Assembly (NCBI RefSeq): GCF_047795645.1
Contig: NZ_CP181045.1
Location: 3,224,001-3,288,000 of the forward strand
Source: Salipaludibacillus sp047795645
GTDB lineage: Bacteria; Bacillota; Bacilli; Bacillales; Salisediminibacteriaceae
Length of the DNA stretch: 64,000 bases
Reading direction: 5' to 3'
Below the pieces are notes generated by a model. It worked only from the letters and a program-made list of their open reading frames with translations, was not told where the DNA came from and searched no databases. This document shows, in pieces, positions 17,838-26,948 of this stretch (within the stretch, counting starts at the first letter, position 1; every line of letters starts with the position of its first letter). The translations under genes were made by a program, and so were the position numbers.

Positions 17838-18584
17838 TTAAAACGTTATCAACGACTTTAATAATTTTTTTGCATAAACAGACTTAACTTCTTTCAAGTG
17901 TTCTATGTCAACTATTTCTTCAATTTGTCCATCTCTAAAAATGATGACCCTGTCGCAAATGTAGGCTGCAGCCTGGATATCATGCGTGATAAAAATGTAA
18001 CTCATGTTGTAGATTCTTTTTAATTCCTTAAGCAATTCTAGAACTTGTGTTTGAACAGATACATCTAGTGAACTGATTGCCTCATCAAATATAATACATT
18101 TTGGTTCAGTTGAGATAGCTCTTGCAATACAGACTCTCTGGACCTCTCCCCCTGATAACTCATGGGGGTATTTATTTTGATAAGACGAAGGCAATCCAAC
18201 TTGGTTTAAGAGAATAACAAGCTTGTCTTCATTCTGTTTTCTATTCTTGTTATGAATCCTCAAGGGTTCTAGGATTGCATCTTTAACAGTAAAAAATGGG
18301 TTAATAGAAGATTTATAGTCTTGAAATACAACACTTAAATTACCTGACCTCACTCTTCTATCGTCTACATTCATACCATTAAACAAAACTATTCCACGAT
18401 CTGGCTTTTCAATTCCCAACATCAAGCGTCCTAGAGTTGACTTACCACTCCCACTTTCTCCGATAATACCAAGACACTCTCCATTTCTGCATTCAAGGCT
18501 TACATTCTTCAAAATCATTTGCCTTCCTGAGGAAAACAACCCACCTTTTTTATAAGATTTCTCCACTCTATCAACTTTCAGCAA
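17838..18584 (-). CDS. cntF: Metallophore import ATPase CntF
   Basis: Second ATPase of the Opp/Nik-type importer, 248 aa. Walker A GESGSGKST, signature LSGGEVQRVCIARA, Walker B CIIFDEAISSLD and switch His in ITHD are intact. The start is TTG at 18584, 7 nt after a strong GGAGGGAGGG; the gene overlaps cntD by 14 nt, which implies coupled translation. With CntD it powers uptake of the metal-staphylopine complex. Confidence 0.87.
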   Translation of the reverse strand: MLKVDRVEKSYKKGGLFSSGRQMILKNVSLECRNGECLGIIGESGSGKSTLGRLMLGIEKPDRGIVLFNGMNVDDRRVRSGNLSVVFQDYKSSINPFFTVKDAILEPLRIHNKNRKQNEDKLVILLNQVGLPSSYQNKYPHELSGGEVQRVCIARAISTEPKCIIFDEAISSLDVSVQTQVLELLKELKRIYNMSYIFITHDIQAAAYICDRVIIFRDGQIEEIVDIEHLKEVKSVYAKKLLKSLITF

Positions 18585-19398
18585 CTCTAGTCCCTCCCTC
18601 CATTATTCTATTAAAATTATTGCTCAGCGCTAGCCTAGTAGAGACTAAGTATTTTGTATATTCATGTTCTGCCCCTGAAAAAATCTTTTCAGTATTTCCT
18701 CTTTCCATGATTTCTCCATCTTTCATCACTAAAACGTCATCAGCAATTTTTCTTACAACACCTAAATCATGAGAAATAAAGATCATCGTACACCCCATTT
18801 TTTCCCGCAAGTTAATAAATTGTTCAACTACTTCAAATTGCGAGATGGTATCAAGTGATGATGTCGGTTCATCAGCGATAATAATATCTGGCTCTAGGAC
18901 AATGGCCAGCGCAATCATGATTCGTTGCAGCATTCCACCCGACAACTGATGTGGATATTTATTCATAATTTCTAGTGGTGATTTCAACATGACACTTTGC
19001 ATGGCACTTGTCATTTTTACTTCTATTTCTTTTTTGCTCCATTGAAAATGTTCAGCCAGTGTTTCTCTTAAATGTACACCGACCACACAAGAAGGATCGA
19101 AAGCACTCATGCCATTTTGCAAAATCATGCAAAGGTTTCTTCCTCTTTTCTTTCTCATCTCATTTGTGGAGAGATAATTAAGTTTTTCCCCTTTAAAAAT
19201 TATTTCCCCTGACTGTTGCAGGGAGGGGCTGTTTAATCTCATGATCGCCCTACAAGTAACAGACTTGCCACTTCCACTTTCACCTACAATTGCAAGGCAG
19301 CTTCCAGCTGTTAAGCGGAATGAACTATCGCGAATAATTTTTTTCCCGGAGTGGCCATCCCACACCTTTAAATTTTCAACCTCTAATATATTCGTCAT
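18571..19398 (-). CDS. cntD: Metallophore import ATPase CntD
   Basis: First ATPase of the importer, 275 aa, DppD/NikD type. Walker A GESGSGKSV, signature LSGGMLQRIMIALA, Walker B DIIIADEPTSSLD, switch SHDLG. GAGGTGG lies 8 nt before the ATG at 19398, and the gene abuts cntC. Its end overlaps the start of cntF. Confidence 0.87.
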   Translation of the reverse strand: MTNILEVENLKVWDGHSGKKIIRDSSFRLTAGSCLAIVGESGSGKSVTCRAIMRLNSPSLQQSGEIIFKGEKLNYLSTNEMRKKRGRNLCMILQNGMSAFDPSCVVGVHLRETLAEHFQWSKKEIEVKMTSAMQSVMLKSPLEIMNKYPHQLSGGMLQRIMIALAIVLEPDIIIADEPTSSLDTISQFEVVEQFINLREKMGCTMIFISHDLGVVRKIADDVLVMKDGEIMERGNTEKIFSGAEHEYTKYLVSTRLALSNNFNRIMEGGTRVAES

Positions 19399-20295
19399 CT
19401 AATTAGCCACCTCTTTTTTTGGAACTTTTATTTTAGAAAGTGGTGAGTTTTCTTTATAATTGTTTTTAGAGCTTACTAGTTTAGGGTCTAGAGCAACTTG
19501 TAGTGAATCTGATAAAAAATTAAATGCCGATACCACAATGACAATGGATAAACCAGGGACCCACATTAATTCTGGTCTCGTAAACATGACTTCCCTTGCT
19601 TCATTCAACATCATACCCCATTCAGGACTTGGAGCTTGAATTCCTAAACCCAAAAATGAGAACCCTGAAATTTGCAGAATCATTGAACCAATGGTACCAC
19701 TCGAAATCACAGCAATATCAGCAAAGGTAAGTGGAACTATGTGGTTGGAAATTATTTTTATATCACTAATACCTGATGCTTTAGCAAACTTTACATAGTC
19801 TAATTCAGCATACTGCATAACAGAAGTTCTAATAACTCGAGCAAACCATGCCCATTTAATCAAAGCAAAGGCAATTAAGATATTTTCAAGACCTACACCC
19901 AATATTCCAATAACTGCAAGTGCCATAACGTATCCAGGAAAAGAAAGCATCGTGTCACACATTCTCATAATTAGTGCATCGACTTTTCCTCCGAAATAAC
20001 CAGCTAAAAACCCTAAGATCGCACCGATTAACACAGAAATTAACAAAACGACTAATACCCATAATACACTTGGGCGAATCCCATATATTATTCTCGATAA
20101 AACACATCTTCCTAGATGGTCATTACCTAATAAATATTCCCATGAAGGTGAAGCATATTGAAGGTTCATATTAACTTCATAGGGGTCAAAAGGTGCAACT
20201 AATGGTGCAAAAATACCAACTATTATTGTGACAACAATGACTATTAAAGACATCATGCCCAACTTATCTTTACTTAAGTTTTTAAATACCGTCAT
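19399..20295 (-). CDS. cntC: Metallophore import permease CntC
   Basis: Inner-membrane permease of 298 aa, DppC/NikC family, with an N-terminal helix followed by the conserved domain of five helices. The coupling loop appears as YVKFAKASGISDIKIISNHIV. The ATG follows the cntB stop directly (TAAATG), suggesting stop-restart translation. It pairs with CntB to form the channel. Confidence 0.87.
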   Translation of the reverse strand: MTVFKNLSKDKLGMMSLIVIVVTIIVGIFAPLVAPFDPYEVNMNLQYASPSWEYLLGNDHLGRCVLSRIIYGIRPSVLWVLVVLLISVLIGAILGFLAGYFGGKVDALIMRMCDTMLSFPGYVMALAVIGILGVGLENILIAFALIKWAWFARVIRTSVMQYAELDYVKFAKASGISDIKIISNHIVPLTFADIAVISSGTIGSMILQISGFSFLGLGIQAPSPEWGMMLNEAREVMFTRPELMWVPGLSIVIVVSAFNFLSDSLQVALDPKLVSSKNNYKENSPLSKIKVPKKEVAN

Positions 20296-21228
20296 TTAAA
20301 GATCATTCCTTAACTTAGGATTCATCGCAGCATTTATAATGTCGGAAATTGTATTAAACAAAACAAAGGATGCTGCTAATATAAGCACATATGCTTGAAT
20401 AATAGGAAAGTCCCTGCTTAGAATTGCTCTTACACTTAGACTTCCTAACCCTGGCCAAGCAAAGACATTCTCTATAACGACTGTACTTCCCAATATAATT
20501 GGTATAGCCATACCAAATATTGAAATAGATACTTGCAATGAATTCCTTAGTATATGCATCGTAATTTTCTTCTCAGGTAACCCGGACGCCCTCCCATACA
20601 GAACGTAGTCCTCATTTAAGTTTGTTAACATAGATGTTCTAACATTTCTAAAATAAATACCAGCATAATTTATTGTAATAACAATAACCGGTAGGATATA
20701 ACTTCTATACGAATCCATTCCACTTGTTGGTAATAAATCTAATTTGACAGATACATACCAAATCATGAGCGTTGCCAACCAGTATGACGGCATCGCTGTT
20801 AAGAAAAACGATAATCCTCTTATCGATTTATCGATTATTTTCCCTGCTGTCAACGCACAAATAACCCCCAACAGGATGGACATAAAGATAATGACAACTG
20901 ATGAAATTAACGTTAACTTTAACGTATTTAAAAATGCTGGTCCTATTAATGTCCATACTGGTTTATCATTAATATATGAATCTCCAAAGTCCAACTGTAG
21001 GGAGGAAATCAGCCAGTCAAAATATCGTATAAAAAAAGGCTTATCCATCCCCAACTCTTCTTTTGTTTGTTCTAATAATTTTTCTGTTATCTGTGGAACA
21101 CCCTGACCTTGTAATACCACTTCAGCTGGGTCTAATGGAGAAAGATTAATTAAGATAAAAGTCAAAAACGAAATAACTAAAAGTAAAGGAAACGATAAGA
21201 GAATCCTCTTCATGATGTAAACTTTCAT
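20296..21228 (-). CDS. cntB: Metallophore import permease CntB
   Basis: 310 aa, DppB/NikB family: MKRILLSFPLLLVISFLTF is the usual first helix; DPAEVVLQGQG and the coupling segment EDYVLYGRASGLPEKKI are family landmarks. AAGGA precedes the ATG at 21228. The gene is separated from cntA by 180 nt containing a strong hairpin, so it may be expressed at a lower level than the binding protein. Confidence 0.87.
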   Translation of the reverse strand: MKVYIMKRILLSFPLLLVISFLTFILINLSPLDPAEVVLQGQGVPQITEKLLEQTKEELGMDKPFFIRYFDWLISSLQLDFGDSYINDKPVWTLIGPAFLNTLKLTLISSVVIIFMSILLGVICALTAGKIIDKSIRGLSFFLTAMPSYWLATLMIWYVSVKLDLLPTSGMDSYRSYILPVIVITINYAGIYFRNVRTSMLTNLNEDYVLYGRASGLPEKKITMHILRNSLQVSISIFGMAIPIILGSTVVIENVFAWPGLGSLSVRAILSRDFPIIQAYVLILAASFVLFNTISDIINAAMNPKLRNDL

Positions 21229-21380
21229 AGAAATTTCCTTTCCATTAAAATATTTTTTACTTAAAACGACACTTTCTCATTAGAAAAACTTGGCATGTCG
21301 CCAAGTCCTTCATGGCGAAAGCCTTAGGTTATCTTATACTTTAATCCTTTAGTGAAGTTAAACATTCTTAAAGTATAAAT

Positions 21381-21404
21381 AAAAAGGGGAAAATCCCCCT
21401 TTTT
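21381..21404 (-). terminator. Attenuating hairpin between cntA and cntB
   Basis: Directly after the cntA stop the minus strand reads AAAAAGGGGG-ATTTT-CCCCTTTTT: a G/C stem with A and T flanks, a good intrinsic terminator shape. It lies inside an operon whose downstream genes must be transcribed, so partial read-through is the likely role, giving more binding protein than membrane subunits. Confidence 0.7.
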
Positions 21405-21408
21405 ATTT

Positions 21409-23025
21409 CTATTTAAAGTTCATCAACTCAAATGGCAGCTCAAACTGAGTTTGCTTAAATGAAATTCCGTTTAAATCGTTTGAGGCTACTACAGTAACAC
21501 TTCCATTCGAAATAGGAATAAAAACTGCTTCTTCATGAACAATCGTCAAAATATCAGCGTACAATGACTTTCTATTTTCCTCGTCTGTTGACACCATAAC
21601 TTTTTCAATATTTTTGTATAGTTCATCTGCTTTTTCAATCCCTTTTGTCGTGTGCAAATAAGAAGCATCAGAAGTAAAAGCAGAGATTGTACTTTGTGGG
21701 TCATATGCTAGACCCCAAGTTTGATTGAATAATAAATCATAATCTCCTGTCGATCTTCTATTAGCAATTGATGTTGATTCTTCACCAATAATCTCCAATT
21801 GAAGTCCAATCTCTTTTGATGAAGCTTGAATAAATTCAGCCTGGTTTTTTTGGGAAGTAGAATTGCTATCATAATAGAGGTTCATGGCTAATATTGTTCC
21901 ATCTTTAGTTCTAATTTCATCACCATTTTCTAACTTCCATCCTGCTTCTTCTAGAATCTCCTCAGCTTTCTTTAGATCATAACCTCGTTCCTTTAAATCA
22001 ACATCCGCATAATTCACATTAGATGAAAATAGCGTATTCGCCACTGATTCAGTTCCATCAAAAATATCCTCACTGATTGTTTCTCTATCAATCGAGTACC
22101 AAATAGCTTCACGAACTGGCGTCTCACTTATTGGATTATCAGCTTTACTGCTATTAGCTACAATCATATTTGTGTTCATCGGATCACTTCTTACAAGTTG
22201 ATAATTTCCGGAGTCGACTAATTGATTCATAGCTTCGACAGCAATACTATCTGCACCGCGATCATCAGTAAATACAAAATTGACTTCACCTTTTTGTAAT
22301 GCTAACAACGTCGTCTCCCCAGCTGGAAGTACTTTAGACGCAATTTTCTTGATTTCAGGTGCACCATTCCAATAGTCTTCATTGGCTTTAAACGTGGCGA
22401 ACTCGTCAATCTTATGTTCATCGAGCATATATGGGCCTGTACCATTAAAATCATTTACACCATCTTTAGTCTCCCCATCTATAAAATCTTTGGGTGATAT
22501 GAATACATAAGGTCTGGTCATAGACAATTCTAATAAAGTTGGATAGTAGGTTTCCGACAAGACTAATTCAACTGTATGCTCATCTACTACATTTACACTT
22601 TCTATTTTTGTAGATAACTTAATCCAAGCATGCGTTTCTGCATTATTTTGTACAGCTTCAATATTTTTCTTCACTGCCTCTGCATTAAATGGCTCACCGT
22701 CGTGGAATTTCACATCTTTTTTTAAATTAAACGTGTATACTTTACCATCTTCTGAAACTTCCCAGGAGTCGGCTAGCAAAGGTTTGATCCCATCTTCCGT
22801 ATTTTCAACCAATGATTCATAGACCTTCCCTTGAGCTGGCATTGAACCTGTGTATAAATGCGGGTTCATATCATTAATATCTATGGCTGATGCATAAACT
22901 AACTCATTTTCACCACTTGCAGCATCAACATTTGTCTCACTAGTAGAATTACCAGTAGAGCAGGCAGACAATATAAATATAACCAAAAATATTAAACTTA
23001 CTAACTTGAATTTTTTATTGAACAA
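21409..23025 (-). CDS. cntA: Metallophore-binding lipoprotein CntA (SBP family 5)
   Basis: 538-aa extracellular binding protein of the dipeptide/nickel class. The signal ends in the lipobox ILSAC (Cys ~22), followed by a Ser/Thr linker. DINDMNPHLYTGSMPAQGKVYESLVE and FHDGEPFNAEAV are typical of family 5. The start is TTG at 23025 with GGGAGAG 7 nt upstream. In characterised systems CntA binds staphylopine complexes of Ni, Co and Zn. It stands between the biosynthesis genes and the permeases, as in Staphylococcus aureus. Confidence 0.87.
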   Translation of the reverse strand: MFNKKFKLVSLIFLVIFILSACSTGNSTSETNVDAASGENELVYASAIDINDMNPHLYTGSMPAQGKVYESLVENTEDGIKPLLADSWEVSEDGKVYTFNLKKDVKFHDGEPFNAEAVKKNIEAVQNNAETHAWIKLSTKIESVNVVDEHTVELVLSETYYPTLLELSMTRPYVFISPKDFIDGETKDGVNDFNGTGPYMLDEHKIDEFATFKANEDYWNGAPEIKKIASKVLPAGETTLLALQKGEVNFVFTDDRGADSIAVEAMNQLVDSGNYQLVRSDPMNTNMIVANSSKADNPISETPVREAIWYSIDRETISEDIFDGTESVANTLFSSNVNYADVDLKERGYDLKKAEEILEEAGWKLENGDEIRTKDGTILAMNLYYDSNSTSQKNQAEFIQASSKEIGLQLEIIGEESTSIANRRSTGDYDLLFNQTWGLAYDPQSTISAFTSDASYLHTTKGIEKADELYKNIEKVMVSTDEENRKSLYADILTIVHEEAVFIPISNGSVTVVASNDLNGISFKQTQFELPFELMNFK

Positions 23026-23182
23026 TGTATTTCTCTCCCTTAAAATAATTTAATTTAAATTAATTCATTTTGCTGTTCAAATGTAGTTAAATTATGACCA
23101 TCTCCCTTCCATAAATCACAACTAATACTACTTAAACAGTATATTTATCTATTAGTTTAAGTCGACCCATGTTCCAATTTGA

Positions 23183-24481
23183 TCAGATACTTCGCCCTAT
23201 TTCAGTGCATATCATATTCAAATCTTCAGCAAAACTTTGAACGACAAAGGCATTAGACAACGTTTGGTTTTCATGAAATTGAGCTACTTCTTTAATTTTA
23301 CTCTCATATGTTTTAATGAATTTATCCGTTGTTGGGCAATCTAAATTTAAATACTTTGCTATACCTTGTATTATCTTTATACGGTAATAATCTTCCTTAG
23401 GCATTCTTGGAATATCCAAATCGCCTTCTCTGTTCACAAACATTTTTTTAATTGGAACTGCAGAAAAATCAAAATACCTTCCATCCTTATCTGGTTCTGA
23501 GAAAGGGTCAATTAACAGTGAAGTATAACGTATATATAACAAGTACTCTTGATGAATAGTATCTAAATAAGTGAAATTTTCTATATCATGACGAGATAAA
23601 CTATCCACTCTTATCGGATAATTATCATCTGTCATAAATTTAAGTAAATTTATACCTTTTATATTTATTTTCTCTAAAACATGCATCATTTCTTTCCATT
23701 GCGCCAACATATCACGAATTAAATATTGCGTAATAGGCCCTTCAGGATAAATTTTATACACATATCTTTTATTATTTAACTCTCCAAATATTGCATTCAA
23801 TGAAAAGTCATTCATAAACAGAGGAGGATGGACATATAGAGAAATATTTCTTGTTTCCGCCTCAAGTGGAGAATCCATAACTTCTAGTGCAATCCCTATT
23901 TGCCCATAAACCTTATATAGTATCTCAACATTTTTAGACTGATCGTCCGTTGAGCCTATAAATATTTTTTTCTTGACTGCTGTTGTTAAAACATGATTAG
24001 AGGGTTTATCATACATCCAGCGAGTATCACCATAATATGTAGAATAACTAATAATTTCCGCATTTGACTTAGATTGATTCATATAATTTTGTATTAAGTA
24101 ATTAGAACCGAAAGTTGGAGAGATTAAAACAATACACTTCACCTTTTTTAAAACGACATTACTGATTTGTTTTATTACTTCTATATAGGCATCAGTTGTT
24201 ACAGATAGAATAATCGTGTCCCATTCCCCTTCTATCATTTCATACCTATTAAAAACTTGGTCAATAATGCATTCACCTTTCATAGCAAGGTGCTTTTCAT
24301 TCTGAATACTTACACGAACTAAATGATTACTTTGATCAAGCGCAGAGAAAAATGTATCTGAACGAACAGATTTTCTTCCCGCAATCCCTATGTAACAATC
24401 CAATTGTTTTTTTAAATTTACAGCAAGTTGAATTGAAGTAGGACCAGTTCCTAAAATTAAAACTCGCTTCAAATCACTCAT
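23183..24481 (-). CDS. cntM: Staphylopine (opine) dehydrogenase CntM
   Basis: 432 aa; NADPH-dependent enzyme that condenses the CntL product with an alpha-keto acid. The N-terminal Rossmann motif is RVLILGTGPTSIQLA; conserved blocks include SPTFGSN, STYYGDTRW, LYVHPPLFMNDFSL and IRVDSLSRHDIENF. Length matches the S. aureus enzyme (about 433 aa). The Asp of GDTR (~152) lies where S. aureus CntM has an Asp associated with pyruvate use, which would make the product staphylopine; this is inference. GGGAGG precedes the ATG. Confidence 0.87.
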   Translation of the reverse strand: MSDLKRVLILGTGPTSIQLAVNLKKQLDCYIGIAGRKSVRSDTFFSALDQSNHLVRVSIQNEKHLAMKGECIIDQVFNRYEMIEGEWDTIILSVTTDAYIEVIKQISNVVLKKVKCIVLISPTFGSNYLIQNYMNQSKSNAEIISYSTYYGDTRWMYDKPSNHVLTTAVKKKIFIGSTDDQSKNVEILYKVYGQIGIALEVMDSPLEAETRNISLYVHPPLFMNDFSLNAIFGELNNKRYVYKIYPEGPITQYLIRDMLAQWKEMMHVLEKINIKGINLLKFMTDDNYPIRVDSLSRHDIENFTYLDTIHQEYLLYIRYTSLLIDPFSEPDKDGRYFDFSAVPIKKMFVNREGDLDIPRMPKEDYYRIKIIQGIAKYLNLDCPTTDKFIKTYESKIKEVAQFHENQTLSNAFVVQSFAEDLNMICTEIGRSI

Positions 24482-24510
24482 AAAATCCTCCCTTTCTATA
24501 AAAACTTATT

Positions 24511-25302
24511 CTAAACTTTTTTATACAACGCAATATCAAACACATGGTCTGGACGTAATATATTTTCAACCAGTTCCCATTTTTGTTCATTAACCTTTTT
24601 CATCGGATAATTAAATAATGATTTCAGGCGATCACCATACCTCATAGCCACTACAACTTTTTGATTCGTCAAAGTATGTAGTTGATCCAATATTTCATAT
24701 TTTTTTTCAACTGTTGAACTAAAAATAATGTAGGTAGCTTCTTTTGTGAAATTAAGATCTTCCACTGTTGTTTGTTCTAGTCTAATATTTAATTCACTAC
24801 CTAATCTTTTTACAACATTTAATCCAAGTTTAATGGCCTCATTATCAATATCTATACCAACAACTTTTGCCCCAGTCTCCCTAGCTATTAATAACGGTGT
24901 CATCGGAAATGAACCTGATCCAATTAATAATACTTTTGATTCAGAATTGATCTGAAAACTACCAAATTCCTTCTCAATACATGACTCTATGTTTTTAAAA
25001 TAATCGGACATCACATCATTTCCGTTCAATAACTTCAACGCGCGATATTTTTCCATAATAGCAACACAATGTGTTGATTTTTTTCTTAAATCCAACATAA
25101 GCTGATTAAAATCACTAGATTCTTGTTGTGCAAGGTCCCATATTTCTCTATTGGTATGGCTTGTGATGAACTTTGAATAATCATCTATTAAACTCTCTAA
25201 AACTAGACAATTATTGTATGTCTGATCATATTTTCTTGCTAATTCATCGAATTTCTCTAGGTAGGAAGTTAAATATTCATGAAAAGTTTCTAACTTAATC
25301 AC
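24511..25302 (-). CDS. cntL: Nicotianamine synthase-like enzyme CntL
   Basis: 263 aa; transfers an aminobutyrate group from S-adenosylmethionine to histidine. The SAM-binding Rossmann part is SKVLLIGSGSFPMTPLLIAR followed by VVGIDIDNEAI (acidic residue for ribose). The N-terminal ~110 residues are helical, as in bacterial nicotianamine-like synthases. I choose the GTG at 25302 with AGGGGTG upstream rather than GTG at 25311, which lies inside that ribosome site. It is 16-30 nt from both neighbours in the biosynthetic trio K-L-M. Confidence 0.85.
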   Translation of the reverse strand: MIKLETFHEYLTSYLEKFDELARKYDQTYNNCLVLESLIDDYSKFITSHTNREIWDLAQQESSDFNQLMLDLRKKSTHCVAIMEKYRALKLLNGNDVMSDYFKNIESCIEKEFGSFQINSESKVLLIGSGSFPMTPLLIARETGAKVVGIDIDNEAIKLGLNVVKRLGSELNIRLEQTTVEDLNFTKEATYIIFSSTVEKKYEILDQLHTLTNQKVVVAMRYGDRLKSLFNYPMKKVNEQKWELVENILRPDHVFDIALYKKV

Positions 25303-25326
25303 TAATGTCACCCCTATTCAATGTAA

Positions 25327-26160
25327 TCAAACATCTATAAACGCTTTTCCCTTTGCAACTATTCTGACTGCCCCTTCAATCTTTAGGTTTGTAAATACTC
25401 CTTCATAATAATCAGCAAATACATTAATAGTGCCTCCAGGTTGTCTTAACTTTGCGGTTATTTCCCCTTGACTCTTCCACGCTAGATATGCACCTACGGA
25501 AGCTGTACCTGAACCACACCCCCTTTCCCAAACCATACTATCTAAGTGTGGAACATAAATAAGAGGAACCAATTCATCAGACTTCGGTTTATACAATAAA
25601 ACGCCAATCAACTTGGAACCTAATGTTACACCCAGCAACTTTGCTAATGATTGTGCTTTTTTCTTTATCTCCTTACTAAATTTGTCCACTTCTAAAACAA
25701 TATGTATACATTCTTGATATCTAATTATTGTCATATTTAAACTACTTCCACCATATTTTACCGTTTTCTGCTCTACCTTCTCAGGAATTGGCATAGTAAC
25801 TTGACAATGATATTCTTCTACATTTCTTTTCACTTGACACATTATTAATTTATCGGTTCCTGAAACTTCTAATAGTATTTCTGTCAAATGGTTTTTCTTT
25901 AATCCGATTTCAGAAGCAATATAAGTAGCCAATGTCATACATGCATTACCACAAAACTCACCACCTGCCATCTGTAAATGCGCAGCCGCTTTATTATTTA
26001 TCGACTTTTGTATAAAACCTACTTGTTCAGCGTAGACATTGTCATACGCCATAATTTTTGAAGCAATGAGCTTATACTTCTCAACCGGATAATTAGTTTT
26101 AATAAGAATTGTCATGTTTTGTGTTGGATTAAATTTTATAAAATCTATTTCGTATTTCAC
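25327..26160 (-). CDS. cntK: Histidine racemase CntK (DapF-like)
   Basis: 277 aa; converts L-histidine to D-histidine for metallophore synthesis. The fold is that of diaminopimelate epimerase, with two catalytic cysteines in GGEFCGNACMTLA (~residue 73) and WERGCGSGTASVG (~215). Start is GTG at 26160 with GAGG 8 nt before it. First gene of the operon, 100 nt downstream of a strong promoter with Zur/Fur-type operators. Presence of CntK predicts a D-His product (staphylopine or bacillopaline) rather than pseudopaline. Confidence 0.85.
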   Translation of the reverse strand: MKYEIDFIKFNPTQNMTILIKTNYPVEKYKLIASKIMAYDNVYAEQVGFIQKSINNKAAAHLQMAGGEFCGNACMTLATYIASEIGLKKNHLTEILLEVSGTDKLIMCQVKRNVEEYHCQVTMPIPEKVEQKTVKYGGSSLNMTIIRYQECIHIVLEVDKFSKEIKKKAQSLAKLLGVTLGSKLIGVLLYKPKSDELVPLIYVPHLDSMVWERGCGSGTASVGAYLAWKSQGEITAKLRQPGGTINVFADYYEGVFTNLKIEGAVRIVAKGKAFIDV

Positions 26161-26226
26161 CTAAACTACCTCTAAACTTATATTTTTTAAATTCAATGTC
26201 CTTGCTTCATATAAATACACTCTTAC

Positions 26227-26250
26227 AAATAGTAATGATTACGATTATCA
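26227..26250. promoter_or_regulatory. Overlapping Zur-like and Fur-like operators of the cnt operon
   Basis: 26227-26247 matches the Bacillus Zur box (core TCGTAAT-N-ATTACGA) with core TAGTAATGATTACGA: about 19 of 21 positions by eye. 26236-26250, TGATTACGATTATCA, matches the Fur 7-1-7 box TGATAAT-N-ATTATCA at 12 of 14 positions. Both lie just downstream of the -10 at 26263-26268. In S. aureus the cnt operon is repressed by both Zur and Fur, so dual zinc and iron control fits. Confidence 0.75.
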
Positions 26251-26262
26251 TCATATAATTGG

Positions 26263-26290
26263 ATTATAGCATAATTTTCCATACAGTCAA
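26263..26290 (-). promoter_or_regulatory. Sigma-A promoter of the cnt operon
   Basis: On the minus strand: -35 TTGACT (26285-26290), 16-base spacer, -10 TATAAT (26263-26268) with a TGn extension. Transcription would start near 26256, right at the Zur/Fur-like boxes. Confidence 0.8.
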
Positions 26291-26415
26291 TAAGTAAATT
26301 TTTTGTAAATGTAAAGTTGTTAGAAATCAAGTTAAGATACAAGCACTTGGCTTCCATATTTTAACAGAAAAAAACTCAATAGATGCCTATTGGGGAGTTG
26401 AAAGGATAGCTTTAT

Positions 26416-26628
26416 TTAACGACTAAAGTGTGAGGGGTTTCCGTATCCTACCTGCAACGAAGCTTCTGCCGAATTTAGTTCATCTGTAAAGAGTAGCTGG
26501 CGAGCTTTCTGAAGGCGGAACTGTTTCTGATACTGCATCGGGCTCATACCACTGAACTCCTTGAAATAACTGTAGAAGGATGATGAGCTCATTCGTACTT
26601 CCTTCGCCAATTCTTCAACTTACATATG
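26416..26628 (-). pseudogene. AraC-family regulator fragment
   Basis: Encodes only the C-terminal HTH region of an AraC/XylS regulator: VEELAKEVRMSSSSFYSYFK, then MSPMQYQKQFRLQKARQLL and VGYGNPSHFSR. A stop precedes the fragment, and the usual last ~20 residues are absent. The ligand domain is missing, so it is a relic. Confidence 0.75.
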
Positions 26629-26867
26629 TTGGCATTCGGATCACCTCAGATGGCCATATTTGACATGAACTAATGCCAAACGGAAGAAATGATGAAGCCC
26701 GAGGTGGTCGCAACAGTGCTTACAAAGGGAGTTATACTATCGAAGGCAACCATATCGATTATGTGAATGATACAGCCTTTACGGCAGATGGTGATTTCTA
26801 GACAGTGTACTGCATCACGCAGAAATGGTGCTATATCTGGAAGCAAAAAAAGAAGGGGGCGAATTTT
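26625..26867 (+). pseudogene. Atu4866-domain protein remnant
   Basis: In one frame the plus strand reads YVGIRITSDGHI, a stop, HELMPNGRNDEARGGRNSAY, then GNHIDYVNDTAFTADGDF and another stop. This is the pattern I recall for the Atu4866 domain (NGRYDEARG...YTVTGDHIDYVDDTGFTA). Two in-frame stops and a later frameshift make it a pseudogene. It is divergent from the AraC fragment. Confidence 0.65.
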
Positions 26868-26948
26868 ATGTCTTCACTTCACGGAAGAACAGTTATTATT
26901 ACAGGTGCCAGCAGCGGGGTCGGAGAAGCAACAGCGCGCTTCTACCTT
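26868..26948 (+). pseudogene. Short-chain dehydrogenase N-terminal fragment cut by a repeat element
   Basis: Starts MSSLHGRTVIITGASSG and continues VGEATARFY, the NAD(P)-binding Rossmann start of an SDR (TGxxxGxG), with AAGGGGGCG upstream. After about 27 codons it runs into element D (CTTTAGTTGTTCTACATC), and the rest of the gene is absent. Confidence 0.75.
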
